A DNA stretch of 64,000 nt, taken from contig CM036618.1 in NCBI GenBank assembly GCA_020746105.1, positions 9,618,501 to 9,682,500 on the forward strand, written 5' to 3'. The position numbers and the translations under genes were made by a program. Positions 23,831 to 34,520 of the stretch are shown here, in pieces. How positions within the stretch are numbered: the stretch's first letter is position 1; every line of letters starts with the position of its first letter. The DNA comes from Trogon surrucura (lineage: Eukaryota > Chordata > Aves > Trogoniformes > Trogonidae). The notes below the pieces were generated by a model that saw only the letters and a program-made list of their open reading frames with translations, made no database searches and had not been told where the DNA came from.

Positions 23831-26800
23831 AATCTCAGGCAGAAGGGGCCAAGGATCTGAATCCTCTTTGCCAAAGTGATGTACATCTTTCATTTTCTTC
23901 TTAAAGTTAAAGACAGCTGTGCATGTTCAGTACCTCTAAAAATAAGGTCATCTTGAACAACCTCTCACGTCTTTCAATAAGGCTGTTTGTATTTCACTAC
24001 CTCTCATCAGTGTTATGAATTCACTGATATTTGTAAAGCACTTGATGGGAGGTGTTATAGAAATTGAAAATATGGTAATGCATAATTTGCATTTACTTGA
24101 AAGCTCTGTGTTTGTGTGTGAGTGTGTGAAAGAGTGTATGTGATCTTTCTAGATATGGAAATGGTGTACGTGAAAGACTGTTTTTCCTGTCTCCTCCTCA
24201 TGCACTCATACCCGTACACACAAAATATTTTGAAAATTGTATGTGTCATATACAGAGGAAACTACGATTTTGAGACACTGGGGAGCAGAGAGAACAATAG
24301 GTTACTAAGAAGACAGAAAGGCAGAGTAAAATAAATGACATTGAAAATGGAAAAGGCAGTGCTGCAATGGCTTTACATTGGGCACCTTCTATCATTTGAG
24401 GAGAGGAAAAAGAAAAGAAAATATTTAGGTGATTTAAAATGCAGAGTCGGAGCAGATTTGCTTCTTGTATAGGTCTTCTGAATGGGATTTGCTTCTGTGT
24501 GAAATTAAGTGCATTGCATTTCTAACACCCGGGACGTATTAGAAAGTGATCTGCATTGCCTCAGGATTTTTTAGCCCATGCATGATTTAAATATATTACC
24601 ACAACAATTAAAATGCAATCATCCTTTCTCAGACAAATACTTAATTTAATCTTCCATTAGTACATTAAGATTTATGTGTATGTAACATATATGCATATAT
24701 AATATATACAACATATCCGCATGTAAGAAAATATGTATATAAATATTTGCCTTTTTGTTTTGTTTTGTTTCAGTGAAGGCATTGAGCTGATCATATGAAA
24801 AACATATTTCCTTAACGATGCAGTACAAGTAAATCCCCACAGAAAACATGCCAGAATTGTCAGGCATTGCTTGGAATATCTTTAGTATACAGTAGGACAC
24901 ATAACAAGATTTACCCACTGCCTTGGAGACAGAGAGGGTTTGTCACGAGGACAGTTCTTAAGAGTTTTTACAAAAATTCATGGCTCCATCTGTCTTCTCT
25001 CTTTTCCTTGGCTACGAGAACAGCCTAGCAATTTCAATAACGCAACAAGGGACCTCATGCACCAGGAGAAGTGAGGAACAGATTTTTCAATTTGGCACCA
25101 TTCTGTGGTTTTTTTTTTGTTGTTGTTGTGTTGTTGTTTTTTTTTTTAAATGGCAGTTGAAATAATTATCCACAACTACAGGCAGCTGATGGATAACATG
25201 TTTAATCTACGGATCTAGCTTCACTTTCTCCAGTGTGTACAGAGGATAAACAGGGATGTTATGAGTGAGAGAGCTTTATGAAATAGTCCAAATACAAATC
25301 AAACCTGGAATGGTTTGTCTTTTTACTGACTTCACAGAAAGAAAACTACTGGACTTGTTTCACAGACGTCACCTACTCTTCTCAGTAATGCCACAGTAAC
25401 TAGAAGAATAAATAAGAAATGGTGTTGATGCCCTGAACCTGAAACACTATGTGTAAAGCTTTGACTGCCATAAGAAAAATATAAATATGTGCATAATCAT
25501 GTACACATAATCAAAGCATAGAGATATAATCAAAGAGTAACTATATTTCAGGATGAATGGACAGAAAAACCGTGTACACTCACTGTCTAGGACACAGCTC
25601 ACTGTAAATTTCTAAACTTACTGCTATATTTTTTTCTGGTGGAGAAAAATGGGAAGTTTCTGTAACACTGAATACAGTAAGTCAGTGAGTACTTTTTGTC
25701 ATGGTTTTGTAGTCCATTGTTCAGAAGATTTAACATATTGCAGGATTGAGTATTTTTTGATATTCACATGATTTTGCAGTATTTTAGGGACTGTTTGATG
25801 GGGTAGATGGGATGGTAAGCATTCTAAATCTTCAAATAACAGGTGACTTCTTTGAGAATTATTTATAAGACTAATGCAAGAAGCCTTACTTCCTTCTCTC
25901 TCCATTTGATCCCACCAGTCAGTCTGGGTTTTTTTTTCTACTTCACAGATGGTGATTCGTGGCTTAAAGGACAGACTTCCTCAATGGCTACATTTTTCCA
26001 ACAGTGAATTTCATGGTAGTTTTGCAATTACCTTCCAGAAACTATGCCTTTTGCAAACAGTTCTCTGAACACAGGAGAGGATTTGCAGTTGCACAAATTT
26101 TGGTTAAATTTTGGCCTCTGGGTAGATTTCCTTTATATTATATTGCTACTGTTATTACGATTTCTGCTACACCAATACCTAGAAAATCTTAACTTGGATG
26201 AGACAAAGACCTGACAGTTACTGTACTATGAGCTTTACAAAGAAAAAAAATTCTTTCTCTCAAAGCTTACAAGCCATATATCAGATGAGAAACATGAAGG
26301 ATGAGTGAGCAGAAAAAAACAATAAAAAATACTGGTAAGCATCATAGACAGGGCTTTGGCATATCAGAAGCTTAATTATTGCAATTGTTTTCACAGAGAT
26401 CAGAGCAAGGGCGAGTAACAAGCATGGATTTAAAGGAAGGTAATGAAACAGCTCTGTTCACTGGGAATTCCTCCTAATCATGAAAAGAATAGTAAGCATG
26501 CTTAAAATCCAGCCCCAGTAGATGATGGAGACTGGTTTGATGAACTGATCAAAAAAGCCATTTTGCCACTTTAAGGTGATGGTCGGGAGACAAGTGGGCT
26601 TTGAAAATGCAAACAATTTAGAGTTATTGGATGAAACAGTGAAAGAGGGGGAAAAAATGGGATGCAGGAGAAGGAAGTGGATAGTACGTGGATAAATCCC
26701 AGGGGCTGTGAAAGTGATCTTAGCATCAACTTTAGCAACTGTTTTCTGTGGGGTAAAGCTTTCTGTGGCAAGAGAAAAGCAGGATGTTACAGGAGTTGAA

Positions 26801-28059
26801 TTCTGAAGAGGATTTTAGGAGAGGATCTTAGCCTCGTGACTGGAGGGGAAACCTATGACTTGGCTGTGTTAACCAGAAAGCACCTGGAAGACCCAGATAT
26901 GCTTCATTAATCTCAGGGCTACACCACAGTGAAAACAGTTGTGTACAAGCACTGGACATGTCCACTACAGCTGAGAAAAACTAACTAAGACCCCTCTTTA
27001 TGGCACGGTGGGGTTTGTATATGCAGAAAGGTGAGAGACATCCCTGGGGGTGGGGAGGGGGTGCTGGGTGCAGGGTGCTGTCAGGCTGGCAGCACCCACC
27101 TTTTACAGCCTTCACATTTCTGGCCCCTGCAGCACTACTTTTAATTATCTTCTTAAGATCTGGCTCTACCCACTTTAGTCAGGAGAGCTCAAGGAGAGAT
27201 TTTCTCCCTCCCATTTCAGTGTCAAGATAGGTTTCTTTGTTTTTTATTCTTTTCCTTAAATATACTGGTTTCTAAGACACCTCATAATCACCGTGTGTTC
27301 CAGCCTCATCTGATCCTTTTTTCTACCTTCCCTTTTGCTGACTAGTTTTGTTTGTTTGAATTTTACCAAGACTGTTTTTTAATTATGTTTTTATTGCATT
27401 TTAATCATAGTTTTATTGCCCCTTGCTGCACCTTGAGCATAGTATAAATATTATCATAGCTTTTCGATGTTTAAATGATACCATGTCTGCTATGATAAAA
27501 TATGTCATTAGTAAATGTGTCAGGAACAGCCACATTTTTTTTCACATGGTCTTTAGTTGTTGTTCTGTAGCAAATATGCTTAACATCTCTCAGCTTTGCT
27601 GTTCTGTGGGAAGAACTAGGATGTCATCCTTTTCTGTTGTTTATTAAGAAGAAGAAAGAAAAGAGTGTGAGAAAAATCACAGCCTCTGGCTCAGTTGCTG
27701 AGCTAATGTAAAGTGGCACAGTGTTATTAAAATCAATGAGACCTGGGCCAGGTTGGTCTACCCAGGCTATCTAGTGATACTAACATATCATACAGAATAT
27801 AATATTTCTGGAGTAATAATACAGCTAGAAGTTTCCAATGGCCTCCCAAATTTTAGACTGATTCACTTACAGATTGCAGTGTTGGATGAAGGGCATCAGA
27901 AACAACAGTCCTGGAACTTCAGTCAGTGTAACTGCATATTAGCTTTCCCTGGGTGCAGTTCGGCAAATTTTTCTTGTCTCTACTGGGTCCATCAGGACTT
28001 CAAAACATGATTTTAGAGGTTTGCTTTATTTTTTATTTTTTTTAAGAAGAAACATACTG
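23831..28059. other. Non-coding stretch with simple repeats and a G-rich motif
   Basis: Contains a GT-rich patch at about 24105-24142, an AT-dinucleotide-rich patch at 24672-24745 and a T/TTG run at 25106-25149. A G-quadruplex-like motif at 27046-27068 is listed separately. No gene was recognised. Confidence 0.5.
27046..27097 (+). other. G-quadruplex-like motif plus hairpin
   Basis: GGGGG-T-GGGG-A-GGGGG-TGCT-GGG at 27046-27068 meets the usual four-G-run pattern with loops of 1, 1 and 4 bases. A fifth run starts at 27073 and forms part of an inverted repeat, GGGTGCTG (27073-27080) with CAGCACCC (27090-27097) and a 9-nt loop. It stands out in AT-rich DNA. Whether it folds or regulates anything cannot be told from sequence. 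Confidence 0.65.
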
Positions 28060-28388
28060 ATACCAGGGAAGACCTTATCACTTTCTACAACTACCTGAAA
28101 GGAGGTTGTAGGGAAGTGGATGTTGATCTTTTCTCCCAAGTAACAAGCGATAGAGCAAGAGGAGGTGGGGAGCTTTAGATTGGATGTTAGGAAAAATTTC
28201 TTCACTGAAAGGGTTGTTAAGCATTGGAACAGGCTGCCCAGGGCAGTGGTGGCGTCACCATCCCTGGAGATATTTGAAAGATGAGGTGCTTAGGAACATG
28301 TTTTAGTGGTGGACCTGGGACTGCTAGGTTAAGAGCTGGACTCGATTTTAAAGATCTTTTCCAATCTAAACGATTCTATGATTATGAT
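28060..28388 (+). mobile_element. CR1 LINE 3' fragment with internal deletion
   Basis: The sequence GAAGACCTTATCACTTTCTA, CAACTACCTGAAAGGAGG, CTTTTCTCCCAAGTAACAAG, GGAACAGGCTGCCCAGGGC and CTGGACTCGATTTTAAAGAT gives the last part of CR1 ORF2 and the 3' UTR. It ends in a single ATTCTATG. About 20 bases usually found after GCAAGAGGA are missing near 28162. The subfamily type matches the older copies at 1.9 and 15.9 kb. No intact frame remains. Confidence 0.88.
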
Positions 28389-29497
28389 ACCCCATTCTTA
28401 GTGCTTTTTGTTCTTCACAGTAAAATTTTCAGAGTTATTCTTCCAATTAAAGCAAGGTAACTGGTCAGGGTGTGATATGCACACACAATCTCATAAAAAG
28501 CTACACTAAGCATAGCACAACTTTACGCAAGGGCAGGAAATTGGTAGGGAGTCTGTGTGGTTTCAGCATCTTGTCTGGACACTCTTTATTCCAGGATCAG
28601 GACCTCACCAAATCCTGGTTATGATCAGTTCCTCTGAGCAGATAAAATGAGGGCTATCACAATGGAAATATTTCGATCAACAGCACAAAAAGCACAGAAC
28701 CATATGAACACCTGAGACCACAGCATGGCAATGGCAACTCCCTGCTGCACAAAAGACAAATTACAAGCACATTTTGCTGGAAAATATGTTCCTAATGCTG
28801 TGCAGTTTTTTTGATGCTTATGTGTGGATTTTTGTTCTTTTAAATTTATTATAGGGAAAGTATCCGAGATTTCAAAAGATGAATTTTAAAGACAAATCCT
28901 GCTCAGTTACTTTCTTGATGATGGCTGGATTTTTAAAATGGATACATGGACTGAAATGTCAATCAGTTTGGAAGTTCTGAAATTGTTATCATTTACTGTA
29001 AGGCCTCAAAGTATCAGTATTTCAGTTAATGCCTAGGAGAGGACTCTGTTTGGGTCAAGGTGAAGAGACTTCAGGGCACGCCCATCTGTATGTAATCAGG
29101 CAGAGACTGTAGGAGACACAAGGACTAAAGCAGGTGTTGCAAGGCTACTGTTCCTAATAGTAGTAGCAGGGAATGGTGCTTATTAACCAGACTCCAGAGA
29201 TGGTAGAAATGTGGAATTACTATACTATTGGAGATTCCTGATATTTTAAAAAAGACTTTGAAGACAACAATAAAGTAGTCCTTCTTAAAGTGACATTTTG
29301 GGAAAAAAAAACAATTTTCAGGTCAGTCAAGCCATTCTTTCTCCATGAAGGTGATGATGTTCTCTTATTTTTGTGGAAATTGCTACATCACTTCACAGTG
29401 AAATGCATACTAAGAACAGGAACATAATTCTATTTAAAAACTGAAAGGCAAATGTTATATTTCAACCCTATTAAAATACATTTCACCAAATATTCTT
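28389..29497. other. Unique non-coding stretch, nothing recognised
   Basis: AT-rich sequence without long open frames or recognised repeats. Confidence 0.55.
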
Positions 29498-29868
29498 GGA
29501 AGATAAACTTTTTGGAACTTAAAAAAAAAACAAACAAAAATACCCCTGATTCCAAAGAGTGGTCATTTACTTAAGAAAATTGTTGTAGCACTGATATGTT
29601 TTTTATCTATTTTTAGGAAGACAAACTTTTTCAAACTTAAAATCAAACAAAAAAAAACCCCAAAACCCCGTGATTCCTGTTCAGTTCTCACGTGTTGCCT
29701 GACCTAGTCGAGAGGTGGCGTCCCTGCCCACAACAGGGAGGCTGGATTAAAAAATGATCTCTAAGGTCCCTTCCAGCCCAGGCCATTCTATGATTCTATG
29801 ATTCCAAAGAATGATCATTTACTTAAGAAAGGTGTTGTAGCATTGATAGATTTTTTATCTGTTTTTAG
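29498..29868. repeat. Tandem duplication of about 118 bp, second copy split by a SINE
   Basis: Unit A (29498-29615) begins GGAAGATAAACTTTTT and ends TTTTTTATCTATTTTTA. Unit B starts at 29616 with GGAAGACAAACTTTTT, is interrupted at GATTCC near 29677, and resumes after the SINE as GATTCCAAAGAATGATCA. It ends TTTTTTATCTGTTTTTAG at 29868. The units share the core ATTCCAAAGARTGRTCATTT, ACTTAAGAAA and TTGTAGCA, with scattered differences. The duplication is therefore older than the SINE insertion. Confidence 0.85.
29671..29805 (+). mobile_element. 5'-truncated tRNA/CR1-tailed SINE (TguSINE1-like)
   Basis: It starts at the end of the tRNA-like head (TGATTCCTGTTCAGTTCTCA, compared with CGATTCCTGTTCGGTCCCCA at 42.6 kb). 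It then follows the SINE body (GTTGCCTGACCTAGTCGAGAG) and CR1-derived tail (AACAGGGAGGCTGGATTAAA) to two ATTCTATG units. The A box is lost and only the end of the B box remains. GATTCC occurs in the target, in the SINE B box and after the tail, so the 5' junction probably formed at that six-base microhomology. Confidence 0.85.
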
Positions 29869-30438
29869 TTGCTGACATTTTGCTGTCTTCTGCATTGAAA
29901 TGAAGAAACTTGTTAAAACTTTTTTTACACTCCTTTTTATGTTTCCACCTGTTTACAAAGAATTCACCATCAGTTGAATCTGTATGCACACTGCGCTATG
30001 TCTCTGATGAGGTTTGTTTTAATGAAATAAGAGACATGATAACTCATGGATGGGTACAGTTCTTCAGTAATAGTGCTTGTAATGATAAATGTCATAATTT
30101 GCCTAAGTCCCTATGCGCCATTTTCCCGCTCTCACTGCTAAGAATCTTTTGATCTAAGGAACATCCACAATAATTTAAAAATACAGTTTCAGAGAGCATA
30201 AAATGTTGAATTCTTTTTGAAATTAAAATTAAAAGCATTTACCAAGCAATCATGAGTCAATTTCAGTTAATAATTATGTAAGATAATCAAACATGATCAT
30301 CCAAAGCTTCAACACTGGGAGGTAGAAGAGGATTTTTCTTTTGCTTTTGTATTTTAATTAATTATCTATCTTTGTTACAGATGGATTTTTAAATCCTCTT
30401 GTCGACTTAAAATATCAAATACTGGTTGCAGGATAGCA
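29869..30438. other. Unique non-coding stretch, nothing recognised
   Basis: AT-rich. One 80-codon open frame at 29910-30152 has no recognisable family. Confidence 0.55.
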
Positions 30439-30806
30439 CAGGAGTGGCCAATCCTGTGTGTTTTCATATGGTTGCAAACCATAGGACACATGGTGAATCA
30501 ATGGGAGAGATGATTGAAGAGCAATTCACAGACGGGAGATAACAATGGCTCATCATGGATCCTATTTTGGGAATTGGTGGGGCTATGTGCGTAGCCTTTC
30601 AAGGTGACACAGTGCTATCAGCTTCATTAGCCCCTTCTGGCTTGGTACTTGCTAATAGCAGGAGTCTCTGATTATATCCACAGTCCCTGTGCCAACATGG
30701 CCCATTACTCCTCTTCCTGCGACATGATTTAGCCCTGGCATGGCGACCTTACTTGAACAGCTCAAGAGGTGCATATGGCTCTAGAGCCACATGTTGCTCA
30801 CTTCTG
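30439..30806. mobile_element. Probable non-autonomous hAT DNA transposon
   Basis: The left end CAGGAGTGGCCAATC and the right end, read inward as CAGAAGTGAGCAAC, form imperfect terminal inverted repeats, about 12 of the outer 15 bases matching. The right end also contains the palindrome TGGCTCTAGAGCCA (30776-30789) next to CACATG, typical of the hAT families of amniotes that begin CAGGGGTGGCCAACC. The element is 368 bp and has no transposase frame. Flanking octamers (GGATAGCA and GTCTAAGC) do not match well, so the 8-bp duplication is eroded or the boundary is slightly off. Confidence 0.6.
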
Positions 30807-33800
30807 GTCTAAGCCCATGAAACAAAACATTGGTTTGATTGTCTTGATACTCCCCCCTTTGCATGTATCTGCAGATTGCTTTTTTAGCATATCTTTGAAG
30901 GAAATTGTTCTTCTCAACAAAACCAACAGTTGTTCAGAGTAAATCCCAATATGAGAAACCTTGATTTTCTTTTTATATGCTACAGATCATGAGCTTTACT
31001 GGAAGAGATAGGTACAACTGTTGGTGTAGTGCCACTAGTAAGGAGATAACGAGGACATCCAGAAAGCTTTCACTGCTTTTTTTTTTTTTAACAGGAGCTT
31101 AAAATAGAATTTTTACCTAATCTATTTAATTCATCAAGGGTACTTTAGAAATCCAGTTGTTGGTCTTAGAGGCTTAGATGCTCACATAGAAAAGCTTTAT
31201 CCTTCTCTTGAAGCCATTTGGTCATGTAACAATTGTGTTACCAGTTCATTCACCAGAAGACAGTGCATATGCAAAATATGTGCTCTTAAATTGTGCTAAC
31301 GGAAATAATAATTTCTGAAAAATTATTTACAGAATCACTTATTTTGAGTAAAGCTTGTCTGGGATAAATCATGTTGCTGTGGAGACTCAAGGATGCTTGA
31401 CCGGTTCTGCTCCACTGTTGGCTGCTAGACCAAACCTGTGTACTCCATGACTGAATTGCTCTAGCATCCTTGTTTTCTGGAGGGACAAAATTAAATGCTG
31501 CCTGCCTAAGAAATCCTCAGCTGAATAGCAAGGCATGGAAACTTAAGCTGCAGCAAATAGTCACTAACCCCTTTTCTTTTGCATAAGAGTCACCAGCAGT
31601 GTAGAATAGCGCTAATCTTTTTTTGGTAACACTGCTACAACTATTGCATCAAGGGGACTAATATTAGGGATGTACTAGAGAGTATCTTCCAGTGAGTGTG
31701 TGTACATAACACAACAGATACGACTCCCTTGGCTATCCAGGGTTAAGAAGCAGAAGGCACAATGTCATCAGTGTGAGCCAGACTGAAGTGTTATTCATGA
31801 AATCCACAGACGTCTTCCAACTGCTTCCAACAGGGCTTCCAACTACTGTGTTATTGCTAACACATTGTTGTTCAAAGGGACCGTTCAAGTGTTTAGGGTT
31901 AAAGATGCAGGACATATTTTTAGTTGGTGTAAGCTGGCCAGGTGTTCATCAGCATACATATACTATCAGAATTTTGTTGGTGGCATGATCCTACCTGGAC
32001 TATTACGGTCTTAAAATTGTAGAAGCAATATTTTTGATATAGTAACTTGGTTAAGAAAGCTAGTTAAAGAATACATGGCTTTCATTGATGACTTGGACAT
32101 GTCATGCTAAAGGCACCTGTTTAGATATGTTGAGAAATTTTAGACTTGCTCTATATTTGGATGTGAAAAGAGCCTTGGCAAAAGTCAAGCACACCTAGGT
32201 AAACATTTCCTGACAAAATTCAGATACACACACTTCTTTTGCTGACAGATATGAAGGACATTCTTGATAGGCATCACTCCAACCTCACTGTTGGTTCTTC
32301 TGTTTTCCTGTATTCAAAGGAAACAAATATTTGTGTTTTAACTGTTTGGAGTAGAGCTGCTCAGTGGTTCACTTTTAAAATAACGACTAAAAGGAAAAGC
32401 AAAAAGTAAAACCACAGGTAAGAAAGCAAGGAATTAACTAGAGCAAGCTGACAGAATTAAGTCAGAGAGGTGAAGTCCAGCATGGAGCAGAAGTGTTTCT
32501 CTTAATCTCAGGAGCAATCATATGCTTAATTGCAAACTCGGTATAATGTAGCATTCGATCTGCTGGTAGGAGACATGTCAAGTTTTGTGTCTTGCCTTGA
32601 GTGAAAGTGTTATTTAATATAAGCGTGAATATTCACACTCACATATGCATACTCAGAGCTAAAAATACTGGCCACTGCAACTAGTGGAGGTGAGTAACCA
32701 TGGTCAATGAGAAATATGGAGACTGTTCTGAGCAGTGGGAAGGATATGCACAGGGTATGAGGGTGTTTGGTGTGGATAAATGTTAGTGTCCAGAAATACC
32801 TGAAAATGAGCTGGACAGAAGATAACTGGGTGAAATGATTCAAAATATACTGAAGTCTCGGGCAAATGTGGAGAACCTGTTAAATGTTGAAGAAACTGCT
32901 GTCATCTTTCAGTTCTTTCACTTTTTCTGCTGCGTGTACTGCTATTTACTTCTTTCTTACTTCAGACTAAAAAGAGACAAGTCACTTGCTTCTTTTCCAA
33001 TAGGTGTCGTAAGAGTCCCTAATGGCCAGAAACCTTAATTGCAAGCAATCATTGCAAACAACCTGAATATAAAGCTAAAGAGAAATGCTGCCAGATGCAT
33101 GCGATATATGCTTCCTGGCCAGTCTTCAGGGCAAAATTTTCCTGGTGACATTTTTTTCCTTTGAACTTCTAGTTGTTTCAGTTGGTTAACTTAAAATGTC
33201 TGTCCTGTAATAGGCATTCTCTTTAAATGGTTATTAATTTAAATATGACCAGGCATCAACAAACATTTTTAAGTTTTCAGGCTTTTCTTAGGGTTATTAA
33301 GCAAGATCTTTGCATCGTAATTTTTGACAGGCCTTTTCGAAAATCCCGATGTGGATTGTAATATGTCTGCCAAATCAATTCTTAGAGTAATTCAGTTTGA
33401 TTCATTAAGGATTTAGCTCTTGTGAGATATTTTTTTGGCATGTCCATTGCCTTAGAGCCTTAACTGTAGAATTGTGTGGAGACTTTTGATCACCTACAAA
33501 TTAAATTTTATCATTATTAGTCATCCTATTGTTTTCCAAGCATCTGCTGATTTGTAATAGTGTCACTGTGATTTAAAGAGATGAGCATTTCATGTATGTG
33601 CCTTTTAAGATGTTGGATCCTTTTCACTTTAATCTCTGGAGCAACAATTTTCCACCCTGAACAAGGCATACATTCTAACTTTACCTACTGATGTTTTTGA
33701 AATATTAGATGTTGGACCATTTTTTTTTAATGCATCCTTATTTGCTTTTCTCTCTTCTCTTCATGGGGCCATGGGCAAGGAGAGAAAGTAAGTGAAAAAC

Positions 33801-34250
33801 AGCTCTGCTGAGGGATGGGTAGGCAAACTCTCACCCTACAGAACTCAACGGGAGGGTTGTTATTGATGAGAATAGGGCTTTCTCTGATACACACAACTCT
33901 CCTGGTACATTCAGCAGGTATCACAGCAAGTCAGTACAAGCTTTGGGCAGAAATGCATAACAGGGAAAGAATGCATTTCTAAAATATTCTTTTCTTTTTT
34001 TCTTTTGAAATTACACCGCCTACAGAAGGCACCAGACAGGACATACGGCCTGTTCCCTAAGTCTCTGTGAATAACTGCTGAGAATCCTGCTAAAAACACA
34101 AAACGGAAAAGCAGGAAAGCTCTTATAAAAGCCCTTTAATTTCCCTTCTCCCTCATTTTTCCTTAGACTGCCTTTATGTTCTTTCGCTAGAAGAAAACTG
34201 GAATTAAATATTGAAAAGAGTTAAAAAAACAGGAAACCTCTTTGCTCAGA
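30807..34250. other. Unique non-coding stretch, possible conserved patch
   Basis: AT-rich with a T run at 31078-31089. The stretch at about 33200-33560 has few simple repeats, many TAAT/ATTA cores and no repeat signature, and looks like a candidate conserved non-coding element; this is a guess without an alignment. No gene was recognised. Confidence 0.4.
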
Positions 34251-34520
34251 CTCATAGAAAAAGAGATTTTAAATCTGTGAGAGACCATTTTGAACATCTA
34301 GCTTGACTTTCTGCACAGTACAGTACATGGAATTTGGCCTTACCAACCCTGTAAAGATACCAATAAACTGTACTGGACTAAGGCACCGCTTCCAGATAGA
34401 CAGGTTTTCTTTGTTTGGAGATATCAGAGGATGTAGAATCCACTGCTTTGTTTGACAGCTTATTTCATTTGTTAGGTTACTCATACTTTTAGAAAGTGGT
34501 TCCTTGTTAATAATATCCAG
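34251..34520 (-). mobile_element. Ancient CR1/L3-like fossil
   Basis: Landmarks in order on the plus strand are CTCATAGAAA, AGACCATTTTGAACATCTAG, TTTCTGCACAGTACAGTACA, ACTAAGGCACCGCTTCCAGA, TCAGAGGATGTAGAATCCAC and TTAGGTTACTCATAC. This is the reverse-complement order of the amniote CR1/L3 3' region. It is heavily diverged and about 270 bp are traceable. Confidence 0.75.
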
